Part shown: positions 53,300 to 62,945 of the stretch, piece after piece
How the letters are laid out: each line of letters opens with the position of its first letter
Numbering within the stretch: the stretch's first letter is position 1
Assembly: GCA_964510575.1 (NCBI GenBank)
Contig: CAZECN010000016.1
Location: 1 to 64,000 of the forward strand
Direction: 5' to 3'
DNA: 64,000 bases
Source: CALKYB01 sp964510575
GTDB taxonomy: Bacteria; Bdellovibrionota_C; UBA2361; SZUA-149; CALKYB01
The notes under the pieces: generated by a model
What the model was told of the DNA's origin: nothing
What the model saw: only the letters and a program-made list of their open reading frames with translations
Database searches by the model: none
Made by a program: the position numbers and the translations under genes

Positions 53300-53953
53300 A
53301 TGGCCGCGGTCAGCGCTCAACAGGTTAAGGAGCTTCGGGAGAAAACCGGTGCAGGAATGATGGATTGCAAATCTGCTCTTTCAGAGACTTCTGGAGATAT
53401 GGATAAGGCTATTGAGTTCTTGCGAAAGAAAGGGCTTAAGAAAGTAGAAAAGCGAGCTGGTAAAGTGGCTGCTGAGGGTTCAATAGTTTCCTACATTCAT
53501 GGTGGTGGGCGCATTGGAGTGGTTCTTGAGCTAAACTGCGAGACCGATTTTGTTGGAAAGGGAGATGACTTCCTTGAACTTGGAAGGGAAATTGCCATGC
53601 ACATTGCTTGGTCTAACCCTAGGTTTGTGAGTCCCGATGAAATCACTGAAGCAGAACTGGATAAAGAAAAAGAAGTATTGCGTGCCCAGCTTAAGCCTGA
53701 ACAGGAAAAGATGGCTGACAAGATTATTGAAGGTAAGATTTCCAAGTTTTACACGGATGTATGTTTGTTAGAACAGTTAGATGCCAAAGACCCATCAGCT
53801 AAGAAGACCATTGGTGATATCATCAATGACTACAGTGTGAAGGTTGGCGAAAAGATTACCGTTAGACGATTCTCAAGATTTGAAGTCGGCGAAGGTATCG
53901 AGAAAGAAGAAGTAGATTACGCGGCTGAAGTTGCACAAGCAGCTCAAGTCTAG
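53300..53953 (+). CDS. tsf: Elongation factor Ts (short form)
   Basis: 217 residues. The UBA-like N-terminus is QQVKELREKTGAGMMDCKSAL, and the core has TDFVG (NCETDFVGK); the length is of the short EF-Ts type lacking part of the core repeat found in the 283-residue E. coli form. It recycles EF-Tu nucleotide. AAAGGAG upstream of the ATG. 69 bp after rpsB. Confidence 0.96.
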   Translation: MAAVSAQQVKELREKTGAGMMDCKSALSETSGDMDKAIEFLRKKGLKKVEKRAGKVAAEGSIVSYIHGGGRIGVVLELNCETDFVGKGDDFLELGREIAMHIAWSNPRFVSPDEITEAELDKEKEVLRAQLKPEQEKMADKIIEGKISKFYTDVCLLEQLDAKDPSAKKTIGDIINDYSVKVGEKITVRRFSRFEVGEGIEKEEVDYAAEVAQAAQV

Positions 53954-53998
53954 TTTTTACAAGTCTGGTTTTAAACTAAAATACCTTTAGGAGCTTTG

Positions 53999-54712
53999 AT
54001 GGCCGCATACAGCCGAGTACTTTTAAAACTAAGTGGTGAGGTTCTCGCAGCGGATAAAGGCTTCGGTATCGACGCAGATGTTATTAATCGCCTAGCTGCT
54101 GAAGTAGGAGCAGTTCACAAGACTGGCGTGGAGTTAGGAGTGGTTGTTGGGGGTGGAAACATCTTTAGAGGCGTTTCTACTTCAGTTGACCACGGCATGG
54201 ATAGAGTTTCAGCGGACTATATGGGAATGCTTGGGACTGTCATTAACGCTCTAGCTCTTCAAAGTACTCTTGAAAGGCAAGGCTTTAAAACTCGTGTGAT
54301 GAGTGCTCTTCACATGAATGCCATTTGCGAGCCCTTTATTTCTAGGAAAGCCAGAAGGCATCTTGAAAAAGGTAGAATAGTAATATTCGGTTGCGGAACT
54401 GGAAACCCTTACTTCACTACTGATACGGCCGCGGCTCTGCGCGCTAAGGAAATCGGAGCAGATGTGATTTTGAAGGGGACTAAGGTCGATGGCGTTTACG
54501 ACAAAGACCCCAAAGAGCACGACGATGCCGAGCTTTTTACTGAAATCAGTTTTATGGATGCACTCAGTAAACAACTAAGAGTAATGGACGCAACAGCGGT
54601 TTCTCTTTGTATGGAAGAGAAGATACCAATTAAAGTTTTTAACATCATCACTGAAGGGAATATACAGAGAGTGGTGGCTGGAGATGACGTAGGCACGCTC
54701 GTTACCAATTAG
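53999..54712 (+). CDS. pyrH: UMP kinase
   Basis: 237 residues from the ATG at 53999 with AGGAG 5 nt upstream (an in-frame TTG three bases earlier is rejected). Amino-acid-kinase fold: LLKLSGEVLA, VVVGGGNIFRG, TGNPYFTTDTAAALRA, KVDGVYDKDP. It makes UDP from UMP and ATP. Third gene of the rpsB operon. Confidence 0.97.
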   Translation: MAAYSRVLLKLSGEVLAADKGFGIDADVINRLAAEVGAVHKTGVELGVVVGGGNIFRGVSTSVDHGMDRVSADYMGMLGTVINALALQSTLERQGFKTRVMSALHMNAICEPFISRKARRHLEKGRIVIFGCGTGNPYFTTDTAAALRAKEIGADVILKGTKVDGVYDKDPKEHDDAELFTEISFMDALSKQLRVMDATAVSLCMEEKIPIKVFNIITEGNIQRVVAGDDVGTLVTN

Positions 54713-54751
54713 AAGCGGCAAGGCAAGCTCTATCAAACTAGAGGAATTTTT

Positions 54752-55330
54752 ATGTCAGAGTCAGAAGCATTATCGGAACAAGAAATTTTAGGACTCCATG
54801 AAGAGGAGTGTGCAGCAGCACTGGAATCTTTTAAGCGTGATCTACAAAAGGTTAGAACAGGCCGGGCTTCGACTGGTTTAGTCGAAGGTCTAATGGTTGA
54901 CTACTATGGCTCCAGAACTCAACTTTCACATTTAGGCCAAATTGCAGCACCAGAAGCCAGACTTGTTACTGTTCAAGTATTCGATGCTGGTGCTGTAAGT
55001 GCAGTGGAGAAGGCGATTCAAACATCCGGCCTAGGTTTAAATCCATCTATCGAAGGCACTTTGGTTAGAATTAATATACCAACGCTGACAGAAGAGGGGC
55101 GTAAGGAAATTGTTAAGTATCTGAATAAGATTGCTGAAGATATTAAAATCTCAATTCGAAATCATAGGCGAGACTCGAATGATATAGTTAAGGCGCAAGA
55201 AAAAGACAGTAGTCTTTCTAAAGATGACGCTAAAAGGGTTTTGGAGAAAATCCAAAATCAAACCGATAAAAGGATCTCTGAGGTCGACACTTTACTTAAA
55301 GCAAAAGAAGCAGAGTGTTTAGAAGTATAG
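54752..55330 (+). CDS. frr: Ribosome recycling factor
   Basis: 192 residues. ESFKRDLQKVRTGRAS is the RRF arginine-rich signature; VDYYGSRTQLSHLGQIAAPEAR and LRINIPTLTEEGRKEIVK-type sequence follow. AGAGGAA site. Splits the post-termination ribosome with EF-G. 39 bp after pyrH, 19 bp before uppS. Confidence 0.97.
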   Translation: MSESEALSEQEILGLHEEECAAALESFKRDLQKVRTGRASTGLVEGLMVDYYGSRTQLSHLGQIAAPEARLVTVQVFDAGAVSAVEKAIQTSGLGLNPSIEGTLVRINIPTLTEEGRKEIVKYLNKIAEDIKISIRNHRRDSNDIVKAQEKDSSLSKDDAKRVLEKIQNQTDKRISEVDTLLKAKEAECLEV

Positions 55331-55349
55331 CTTCCCCAGGATTTCTTAA

Positions 55350-56090
55350 ATGAAAGCCAATAATACAAATAGTACTCCGACCCATGTAGCGGTCATTATG
55401 GATGGCAATGGTCGCTGGGCTAAGCAAAATAAGCTGCCTAGAATCGAAGGTCATAGGCGTGGAGCTAAAACTGTAAAAGAAATTGTACAAGTCTCAAGGG
55501 AGTTAGGAGTCAAGTACTTAACTCTTTTTAGTTTTTCTACTGAAAACTGGAATAGATCTGAGAAGGAAGTAGATGGCTTAATGAACCTATTTCGCCATTC
55601 GTTGAAAAACGAAACTTCTCAGCTAGCTAAAAACGGAATAAAACTTCGGCTTATTGGCGATCGGCAACGCCTTCCTGCAGATTTGATTGACTTAGTGGCT
55701 TCTAGTGAAGAAGAAACCGAAGTGTGCGACGGCATGGAGCTTATACTTGCGCTAAGTTATGGAGGTCGAGAAGAAATAGTCGATGCCTGTCGAAACATCG
55801 CCGAGAAGGCAAAACAAGGCGTATTGAACCCAGATGAAATAGACGCTCAGCTAGTTGCTTCCAATCTATGGACTGCAGATATTCCTGACCCAGACCTTCT
55901 GATTCGTACCAGTGGAGAAATGAGAATTTCTAACTTTCTTCTTTGGCAATTAGCTTACTCCGAAATTGTTGTAACGGAGAAGTTTTGGCCAGAATTTGGT
56001 AAAGAGGATTTTAAACTATGTCTAGAAGAGTATCTAGGAAGAGAAAGACGTTTTGGTTTAACCTCGGAACAACTAGTTAAGAATGCTTAA
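55350..56090 (+). CDS. uppS: Undecaprenyl diphosphate synthase
   Basis: 246 residues. The catalytic MDGNGRWAK with its Asp, PRIEGHRRGAK, LFSFSTENWNR and the C-terminal LLIRTSGEMRISNFLLWQ are all cis-prenyltransferase signatures. It makes the C55 lipid carrier for the cell wall. cdsA starts 8 bp before its stop. Confidence 0.97.
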   Translation: MKANNTNSTPTHVAVIMDGNGRWAKQNKLPRIEGHRRGAKTVKEIVQVSRELGVKYLTLFSFSTENWNRSEKEVDGLMNLFRHSLKNETSQLAKNGIKLRLIGDRQRLPADLIDLVASSEEETEVCDGMELILALSYGGREEIVDACRNIAEKAKQGVLNPDEIDAQLVASNLWTADIPDPDLLIRTSGEMRISNFLLWQLAYSEIVVTEKFWPEFGKEDFKLCLEEYLGRERRFGLTSEQLVKNA

Positions 56091-56874
56091 AGAAAGGCTG
56101 ATCTCTGCGGCTATAATGATCGCAGTAATCTTGAGCGCTATTCTAGTTGGTGGAAGGGTGCTTAATCTGACTATTCTGGTTGGCGTCTTCGTTTGTCTAT
56201 GCGAGGCCTTTGCCTTTAGTTTTCAGAAAAATAGAAACACCACTTTGATTTTGGCCGTGGCTGGGATTTTACCTGCTATCGGTTGGTTAAGTTGTGGTCT
56301 AGCCACTGCTTGTGTGGCCGGTATAGCTGGTCTTATCGTAGTTTTCGGAATGACTCTTTGGGAAATTGAGAGAGGTGAGCCTGCTGATAACCTTGATGCA
56401 GCTGTGCCAATGCTTAGCTCGATCTATGTTTGGGTAGCTGGTTTCGGAACTTGTTTGCTCGTAGCAATTTCTCAAATTCAAGGCAGTTCAACGATTATTT
56501 GGTTTATTACTGTAGTTGCCTTATCTGATACAGGCGCTTACTTCGCCGGACGTAGTTTTGGTAAAAACAAACTAGCACCCACAATTAGCCCCGGTAAAAC
56601 TATTGAAGGGAGTATCGGAGGATTGCTTCTAGCAATTGTCGGTGGCCTAAGCTTAGCAGAATGTGCGGGATTGCAGATGAACTATGGAGCAATTGCACTC
56701 TTGTGTGGGGCTATCAGCTTGATGACGCAACTAGGAGATCTAGTTCAGTCAATGTTCAAAAGAGCCTATGATGTAAAAGACTCTGGAAACTGGATCCCAG
56801 GGCATGGGGGGCTTTTGGATCGAGTTGATGGTTTGTTGATTGCTTCACCACTGATGTTATTCTTACTGGGTTAG
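56083..56874 (+). CDS. cdsA: Phosphatidate cytidylyltransferase
   Basis: 263 residues, about seven membrane helices. The end carries the CDS signature QSMFKRAYDVKDSGNWIPGH followed by GGLLDRVDGLL, and SPGKTIEGSIGG precedes it. It makes CDP-diacylglycerol. It overlaps uppS; the gap to dxr is 4 bp. Confidence 0.96.
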   Translation: MLKERLISAAIMIAVILSAILVGGRVLNLTILVGVFVCLCEAFAFSFQKNRNTTLILAVAGILPAIGWLSCGLATACVAGIAGLIVVFGMTLWEIERGEPADNLDAAVPMLSSIYVWVAGFGTCLLVAISQIQGSSTIIWFITVVALSDTGAYFAGRSFGKNKLAPTISPGKTIEGSIGGLLLAIVGGLSLAECAGLQMNYGAIALLCGAISLMTQLGDLVQSMFKRAYDVKDSGNWIPGHGGLLDRVDGLLIASPLMLFLLG

Positions 56875-56878
56875 TTTA

Positions 56879-58087
56879 GTGCAAAGAAAACCTGGAAATA
56901 TAGCTGTGCTAGGCTCAACTGGTACAATTGGCCTCTCGGGTTTGGATATTGTTCGCAAAAACCCAGAGAAGTTTAATGTAGTTTCGCTTTCTGCAAATAA
57001 GAACGTTTCTTTACTGAGGGAACAAATTCAAGAATTTAAACCTCTATTAGTTTCGGTATCAGATCAGTCAGCTGGTGAGGATTTAAAAAGAGAACTGGGA
57101 AACAATGGTCCTAAAGTAGTATTTGGGGCTGACTCTGCTGAATTAGCTGTAGCAGAGCCGAGTGTTCATACTGTTCTGATGGCTATCTCTGGATATGCGG
57201 CTTTGAAGCCATTACTGACTGCTATAGATAGCGATGTGCATATCGCGCTAGCTAACAAAGAGAGCATGGTTGCGGCCGGAGGCTTAGTTAATTCAAAGCT
57301 GTCTACTAGCAAATCCTACCTTATCCCAGTCGACTCGGAGCATAATAGTCTTTATCAACTTCTCCCTGGTGCTGAAAAAAAGGAAATACGTTCAATGACA
57401 ATTACGGCATCTGGCGGGCCCTTCTGGGGCTTGGATGCCGAGGGGATGAAAGTAGTTACGCCAGAGCAAGCGGTTAAGCATCCTAATTGGGATATGGGAG
57501 CTAAAATATCTGTCGATTCGGCAACGATGATTAATAAAGGTCTAGAGGTTATTGAAGCAGTTCAGCTATTCAACTTACCTGAAGACAGAATTAAGGTTTT
57601 GGTTCATCCCCAGAGTATTGTGCATGGAATGCTAGACTTTAGTGATGGAACTCAGACCGCTGTGCTTTTCCAATCAGATATGAGAATCCCGATAGCCCAT
57701 GCTCTTTCAAAGCTGGCAAGTGACAATCCAAAAGGCAGTCCTGGTCTAAGAATTGAAAACTCCGGAGTGGATGGGCTTGATTTGGCCAAGCTCCAAGATT
57801 TGAGATTTTTCCAACCTGATAACGATCGTTTCCCTGGTTTGGAACTTTGCCGAGAGGCTTCCAGAATCGGGGGATTAGCCCCTTGTATTCTAAATGCAGC
57901 CAATGAGATTGCCGTGAGCAGGTTTCTAGCCGGGGAAATAGGATTTACCCAGATTGTGGATATTGCTAGAATTGTAGGCAAGGACTTAGATCATCTAATA
58001 TCTGAGTCTGGTAATGTTCTTGGACTAGCTGAAATAGAAAACGCGGATGCAGTTGCTCGAAAGGTTGCGTCAGAATGTGTTCTTTAG
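56879..58087 (+). CDS. dxr: 1-deoxy-D-xylulose 5-phosphate reductoisomerase
   Basis: 402 residues from a GTG. The NADPH loop is LGSTGTIGLSGLDI; LANKESMVAAG, PVDSEHNSLYQLL, TASGGPFWG and MGAKISVDSATMINKGLEVI are the metal and substrate loops. It makes MEP in non-mevalonate isoprenoid synthesis. It lies in the usual cdsA-dxr-rseP order. Confidence 0.97.
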   Translation: MQRKPGNIAVLGSTGTIGLSGLDIVRKNPEKFNVVSLSANKNVSLLREQIQEFKPLLVSVSDQSAGEDLKRELGNNGPKVVFGADSAELAVAEPSVHTVLMAISGYAALKPLLTAIDSDVHIALANKESMVAAGGLVNSKLSTSKSYLIPVDSEHNSLYQLLPGAEKKEIRSMTITASGGPFWGLDAEGMKVVTPEQAVKHPNWDMGAKISVDSATMINKGLEVIEAVQLFNLPEDRIKVLVHPQSIVHGMLDFSDGTQTAVLFQSDMRIPIAHALSKLASDNPKGSPGLRIENSGVDGLDLAKLQDLRFFQPDNDRFPGLELCREASRIGGLAPCILNAANEIAVSRFLAGEIGFTQIVDIARIVGKDLDHLISESGNVLGLAEIENADAVARKVASECVL

Positions 58088-58156
58088 TCACAAACATTAC
58101 AAATCACAATGAATGCCAAGATTAATGTAGACTTCTCTTTCAGGATATTCTGATTA

Positions 58157-59452
58157 ATGGACGTACTAGAGATAATTCGAATTATAGCAATTGGGCTGCC
58201 GGTCCTCTGTGTGCTGATAGTAGTACATGAGTTTGGACACTTCATTGTGGCTAAGTGGTGTGGCGTGGGCGTCATCAAATTCTCAGTTGGTTTTGGTAAA
58301 AAGCTTTTTGGCTGGCGAAGAGCTGAAACTGACTATCAATTTTGTGCAATTCCACTGGGTGGCTACGTTAGAATGGTTGGAGATATTCCAGACCAATTAA
58401 CAGGGGAGCAAGTTACTGATGAAGCTGTAAGAGCGGAGGGGGAAGTGGACCCTCGTCAAAGTTTTGGCATGCCTGATGATATCTCACCAGAACTTCAAAG
58501 AATGCTTGATGATAAAAATTACTGGTTTTTAGAAAAATCCCTTTGGCAGAGAGCAGCTATAGTCTTTGCAGGGCCACTATTTAATCTGATTTTTGCTGTG
58601 TTTACAATATTTATGGTGGTGTTGTTTTTTGGAAAGCCAATTGGCGACCCATTTTATGGAGGAACCTTAGAAAATCTTCCAGCTACTATCTCTAAGGTTA
58701 GCTCTAGTTCCCCTGCGGAAGAAGCCGGTATTGAGGTAGGAGATAATATTCTCTCGATCAATGGGGTGAATACAGATAACTGGATTGCTGTCTCTAATGC
58801 CATTAAGGAAAGTGAGGGCAGGGAGTTACAATTCTCTATTGAAAATGAAACTGGTCAGAAGCGAGTAAGCCTTACGCCAAGTTTAATTGAAGTTCCAGTT
58901 GGGGAAGAGGTTAGAAAAACCTACTTAGTTGGAATTTCACCGGTGCAGGTAAGAGATGCAGGTTTTCTTGAAGCTGTTAAAAGTGGCTTTACGTGGACCT
59001 GGAATGTGACAGTTGGCACCTATGTTGGAATTGGTCGAATTTTTACTGGTGGAGCATCCGTTCAAGAAATTGGTGGACCAGGCTTGATTTTTTCAGCAGC
59101 TGGCGCACAAGCTGAACGAGGCTTTCAGTATCTATTGGACTTTATGGCTTTACTAAGTGTCAGTTTGGCCGTGCTAAACCTTCTTCCAATTCCAATTTTG
59201 GATGGTGGTCACCTTTTGTTTTTTGCCTTAGAAGGTCTTTTTGGTTCAATAAGTTTGCGAACTAGAGAGATCGCCCAAACTTTTGGTTTAGTCATTATAA
59301 TGGGTTTGATGGCGCTGGGTATTGTTAATGACTTCACGAGAGACCCTCTTCCGACCCAGAGCAATAGCAGTTTTTGGGAAGAAAATAGTGATAAGCCGGG
59401 AAATGAAGAAAGAGGCAGCCCAGCTACCCAGCCAGCCACAGCTTCGCCCTAA
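58157..59452 (+). CDS. rseP: Site-2 protease RseP
   Basis: 431 residues. The zinc motif HEFGH is at 24-28 in the first helix; LLPIPILDGGHLLFF near 345 supplies the third ligand. One PDZ domain (about 175-260) instead of the two in E. coli RseP. The C-terminus is a Ser/Pro/Glu-rich tail. It cleaves membrane proteins such as anti-sigma factors. Confidence 0.93.
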   Translation: MDVLEIIRIIAIGLPVLCVLIVVHEFGHFIVAKWCGVGVIKFSVGFGKKLFGWRRAETDYQFCAIPLGGYVRMVGDIPDQLTGEQVTDEAVRAEGEVDPRQSFGMPDDISPELQRMLDDKNYWFLEKSLWQRAAIVFAGPLFNLIFAVFTIFMVVLFFGKPIGDPFYGGTLENLPATISKVSSSSPAEEAGIEVGDNILSINGVNTDNWIAVSNAIKESEGRELQFSIENETGQKRVSLTPSLIEVPVGEEVRKTYLVGISPVQVRDAGFLEAVKSGFTWTWNVTVGTYVGIGRIFTGGASVQEIGGPGLIFSAAGAQAERGFQYLLDFMALLSVSLAVLNLLPIPILDGGHLLFFALEGLFGSISLRTREIAQTFGLVIIMGLMALGIVNDFTRDPLPTQSNSSFWEENSDKPGNEERGSPATQPATASP

Positions 59453-59469
59453 AATGGTGGAGGTTGCAG

Positions 59470-60120
59470 ATGAATACACTAGCGTATGATCTGACATCTT
59501 CTGAGGTTTCAGCCGGTCTGCTTTCGGGCCGAAAGTTTTCGTTCCGAGTTAATGAGCTTACAAGAAGCAGTGAAAAGCTTTTTGGCTTAGTGCATGAACT
59601 AATTTCTGAGAACGGACTAAAACCGATAGATCTGGACCGTGTAATAACTTTTTCAGGGCCAGGAAGTTTCTCCGGTATTAGAGCCGGCTTGGCTGCTGCT
59701 ATAGCCTTTCAGCAGTCAACAAACTGTCAAATTATGGTATTTCCATCCTTATTATTAGCCTGTTCAGGTAAAGATTACGGAGAGTGTACAACCTACTGTA
59801 AAGCCAATCGCGAAGAGAATTTTATTGGCAAGTATTCTATTAATGATGGCAGCGAGGGGTTTCATAAAATAGAAAAACTATCTGAAATAGAAGTTGTTAC
59901 TAATCAGGATTTTGAGGCCAACAATTCTCTGTCTCCAAATTTGTTTAATCTTGATGATATGTCCAGCGAAGACAAACTAAAGGCTGCTTTTGAGCTTTCA
60001 TTAGTGGATAAATTGCCAGATATGCAGGTTAGTATCTCTGCTAAGGACTCTCCACCTCAACCTCTTTATATTAAGCCTGTGAATGCCAAGACCTTGGCTG
60101 AAAGGGGAGTTACTAGCTAG
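59470..60120 (+). CDS. tsaB: tRNA threonylcarbamoyladenosine protein TsaB
   Basis: 216 residues from the ATG at 59470 with GGAGG 7 nt upstream; an in-frame TTG two codons earlier is rejected. The signature is FSGPGSFSGIRAGLAAA. The usual N-terminal ILAIDTS motif is altered (MNTLAYDLTSSEVSAG). It supports t6A37 formation with TsaC/D/E. It follows rseP by 17 bp. Confidence 0.85.
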   Translation: MNTLAYDLTSSEVSAGLLSGRKFSFRVNELTRSSEKLFGLVHELISENGLKPIDLDRVITFSGPGSFSGIRAGLAAAIAFQQSTNCQIMVFPSLLLACSGKDYGECTTYCKANREENFIGKYSINDGSEGFHKIEKLSEIEVVTNQDFEANNSLSPNLFNLDDMSSEDKLKAAFELSLVDKLPDMQVSISAKDSPPQPLYIKPVNAKTLAERGVTS

Positions 60121-60382
60121 AAATTTAGTTATGATCTGGTTCCAAAATTCATCTTGACTTTAGAATCACTAAGTATTACTCAATAGGCTCCTGGCTCTGT
60201 TCCCTGAGCAAATTTCCATACTGTTTAAGCTCAGTCTAGGGTCCAGTCCTTTTTATTTTAATCGTTTGCCTCGTCCGGCTTTTTAATCTTTTGAAAACTC
60301 TATTGCTATAAAGTTGACTTAGGTTGTTCTAATTCGGATTCAGGCCCAATTATCAAAAGAATAGTATTCAATAGAAAAAGAT

Positions 60383-61630
60383 ATGAATCTTACAGAACTT
60401 AAAAAGAGTAGCATTACTGAACTTGCAACCTTAGCATCTGACTTTGAAGTAGAAGGCGCTAGTAATATGAGAAAGCAAGACTTGATCTTCGCTATTCTGG
60501 AAGCCCAAGCTGATAATGATGGCCAAGTATATGGCTCTGGAGTGCTAGAAACCTTACCTGATGGTTTTGGTTTTTTGAGAGCACCTGACTATAACTACTT
60601 ACCAGGTCCTGATGACATCTATGTCTCACCTGCTCAGATTCGACGTTTCAACCTTAGAACAGGTGACACGGTTGAAGGTCAGATAAGACCTCCAAAAGAA
60701 GGTGAGAGATATTTCGCTCTTCTGAAGGTTAATGAAATTAACTTTGAGCCTGTTGATGCTCAAAAGAATAAGATTCTCTTCGACAATCTGACACCGCTTT
60801 ACCCAGAGAAAATGCTCAAGCTAGAGCGTGATCCAGAGAATCTCTCGACTCGAGTGATGGATATGTTATGTCCGGTGGGTCTTGGTCAGCGGGCCCTGAT
60901 TACGGCTCCACCTCGGACTGGTAAAACTATCCTTTTGCAAGAAATTGCTAATTCAATCACTACTAACAATCCTGATGCCGTGCTGATTGTACTTCTGATC
61001 GATGAAAGACCAGAGGAGGTAACGGATATGGCCAGAAACGTGAATGGAGAAGTGATTAGCTCAACTTTTGATGAGCAAGCTACCCGTCACGTTCAAGTTG
61101 CTGAGATGGTGATTGAGAAAGCCAAGAGATTAGTTGAGCACAAGAGAGATGTTGTTGTTCTTCTAGACTCGATTACTAGACTCGCAAGAGCTTATAACTC
61201 CGTTGTACCACCAAGTGGTAAAATTCTCTCTGGTGGTGTTGATTCTAACGCATTGCATAAGCCTAAGCGTTTCTTTGGTGCAGCTAGAAACGTAGAAGAA
61301 GGCGGAAGTCTAACAATTATCGGAACTGCTCTGATCGAAACTGGTTCAAAAATGGATGAAGTTATTTTTGAGGAGTTTAAAGGAACTGGTAATATGGAGC
61401 TTGTCCTAGATAGAAAGCTTGCTGATAGAAGACAGTTTCCTGCAATTGATATCAATAAGTCTGGAACTAGAAAAGAAGAGCTACTTCTTGGAGAAGAAGC
61501 CATTCAAAGAATTTGGTTGCTCAGAAAAGTCCTTACTCCTCTAAATCCAATCGATGCCATGGACTGGCTCAAAGATAAGATGAAGGGGACTAAGAACAAC
61601 GAAGAGTTCATCCAGATGATGAAAGGCTAG
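60383..61630 (+). CDS. rho: Transcription termination factor Rho
   Basis: 415 residues. An N-terminal Rho_N domain (LKKSSITELATLASDFEV), an RNA-binding OSB domain (GFGFLRAPDYNYLPGPDDIY) and the hexameric ATPase with Walker A APPRTGKT (175-182), LLIDERPEEVTDM and DSITRLARAYN. 415 residues is standard without an insertion domain. It is alone, with 262 bp before it and a hairpin after it. Confidence 0.98.
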   Translation: MNLTELKKSSITELATLASDFEVEGASNMRKQDLIFAILEAQADNDGQVYGSGVLETLPDGFGFLRAPDYNYLPGPDDIYVSPAQIRRFNLRTGDTVEGQIRPPKEGERYFALLKVNEINFEPVDAQKNKILFDNLTPLYPEKMLKLERDPENLSTRVMDMLCPVGLGQRALITAPPRTGKTILLQEIANSITTNNPDAVLIVLLIDERPEEVTDMARNVNGEVISSTFDEQATRHVQVAEMVIEKAKRLVEHKRDVVVLLDSITRLARAYNSVVPPSGKILSGGVDSNALHKPKRFFGAARNVEEGGSLTIIGTALIETGSKMDEVIFEEFKGTGNMELVLDRKLADRRQFPAIDINKSGTRKEELLLGEEAIQRIWLLRKVLTPLNPIDAMDWLKDKMKGTKNNEEFIQMMKG

Positions 61631-61642
61631 TGCTCTAGAAAC

Positions 61643-61670
61643 GGAGGGTGAATATAGTTGTTCACCCTCC
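61643..61670 (+). terminator. Hairpin after rho
   Basis: GGAGGGTGAA pairs fully with TTCACCCTCC around an 8-nt loop, 13 nt after the stop. The U-tract is missing. Confidence 0.6.
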
Positions 61671-61823
61671 AAGTTAGAACTCTTCCTAAAGAAAGCATGT
61701 TTTCCAAACCAGTGTTTAAATTATCTGGTCTATGAGGATTTTGGTTAAAGAACTAAATCTCTTGGATTCAATAGAACTCGACACCACGGGGCGGAGAAGG
61801 CAATAAACCAAAATTTGAAGCCT

Positions 61824-61845
61824 GACTCGCGGTTACCCGCGAGTC
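61824..61845 (-). terminator. Hairpin after the 36-residue microprotein gene
   Basis: GACTCGCGG and CCGCGAGTC form a perfect 9-bp stem with a 4-nt loop (TTAC on the + strand), 18 nt downstream of the minus-strand stop codon. On that strand AGGCTTCAAATTTT follows. Confidence 0.65.
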
Positions 61846-61863
61846 ATTGGTTCCCTCCCGACA

Positions 61864-61974
61864 TTACGCAAAAGCTGCTAGACAACCACCCAGCAACGCA
61901 AAAACTATAAGAAACATGCCTCCAAGTATCATGTAGACGTAGTCACTTGCGGGTCTAACGTGGGGCGCACTCAT
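61864..61974 (-). CDS. 36-residue single-pass membrane microprotein
   Basis: ATG at 61974 with AAAGGAGAT 6-14 nt upstream, 36 codons, TAA at 61864-61866. Short polar N-terminus (SAPHVRPASDYVY), then one hydrophobic helix (MILGGMFLIVFALLGGCLAAF). A perfect hairpin follows. Site, size and terminator together make a real gene likely. Family unknown. Confidence 0.65.
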   Translation of the reverse strand: MSAPHVRPASDYVYMILGGMFLIVFALLGGCLAAFA

Positions 61975-62202
61975 GGCGATCTCCTTTTAGATTATCTGCC
62001 TATCTCGGCCCCCTAGTGCATTGATCGATTCTAAATGGTTAAAATCTCTAAAGTAATGGGCGTTGTCCCTTATTTTTGAGAGAAAGGCTATTTTTGATAC
62101 AGTCAGGCTAGGAAGATTTAGCAGGTAGAAGGGTTTTGATTGATTTTGGTGATTTGAGAACTTCGGGGAGTTTTCTGATCACTAAAATCTGGATAATATA
62201 TA

Positions 62203-62589
62203 ATGGAGACCTTCCAATTCAGTTTTGCACTTGTGCTTATTTGTTATTCTAGTGCTTTGATTCCAGTATTAAGAATCGTCTATATAAATTCAGCTCGGCT
62301 CTCTGAGCACTCAGAGCTTTCGCATTTTCGTTTTTGGGCTCCGAATTATGTAATTATTTTTTTTGGAACATTCAAGACACTAGTTATTTTAGCAGGTGGA
62401 GCGAGTTTAGCTTTCTATCATATAGCAATACCTCCTACTTTGTTTATCTGCCTTTGTTGGGAGATAATGTATTTTACCGAAGCTACCCAACCACAGGATG
62501 AAGAAGATTTTATTAGAAATCTTTTACTAACTTCGTTAGGCGTCTTTCTTTGGCTGACTATTACTTTCATCGCCTTGTTGAGGCTTTGA
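62203..62589 (+). CDS. Four-helix membrane protein, unknown
   Basis: 128 residues with about four membrane segments (FALVLICYSSALIPVL, YVIIFFGTFKTLVILAGG, PPTLFICLCWEIMYF, LLTSLGVFLWLTITFIALL) and a short acidic loop (QPQDEED). No ribosome binding site is evident and no family was recognised. It stands alone, with about 230 bp upstream holding nothing clear. Confidence 0.5.
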   Translation: METFQFSFALVLICYSSALIPVLRIVYINSARLSEHSELSHFRFWAPNYVIIFFGTFKTLVILAGGASLAFYHIAIPPTLFICLCWEIMYFTEATQPQDEEDFIRNLLLTSLGVFLWLTITFIALLRL

Positions 62590-62704
62590 TTGATTTTTCA
62601 GGGAAGCCGATTATTTTTGTCCGGTTGTTTTAATCTAGCTAAATCTCTTCCCTCTTTTAAATCTGTTAAAAGCCTTTGCTAACTTACTGAAAATACATAT
62701 ATTT

Positions 62705-62944
62705 ATGAGTTTCAGCTCACACTTTAGAGTTTACGGCCATAATAATGCCATGAGTATGAAAGAACAGGTCGCTCAAACAATTGAGCATTTAGTGGAGAAG
62801 GAATCGATGGATTCGATTACAGAAGAAGATAAGAAAGCTATTGAAAAGTTAGTTGCAGCACTTGATGCGGCTATCCGGGGTGAAGATGTTGAAATTGAGC
62901 TTGAAGCTCAAATGGAAGAACTCAAGAAAGTAGCTAATTCCTAA
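62705..62944 (+). CDS. Small acidic helical protein, unknown
   Basis: 79 residues from ATG 62705, or 64 from ATG 62750 (MSMKEQ); neither has a strong site. The sequence is Glu/Lys-rich and helical (EEDKKAIEKLVAALDAAI), without cysteine, and looks cytoplasmic. Its stop abuts the convergent nucleotidyltransferase gene. Confidence 0.55.
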   Translation: MSFSSHFRVYGHNNAMSMKEQVAQTIEHLVEKESMDSITEEDKKAIEKLVAALDAAIRGEDVEIELEAQMEELKKVANS

Positions 62945-62945
62945 G

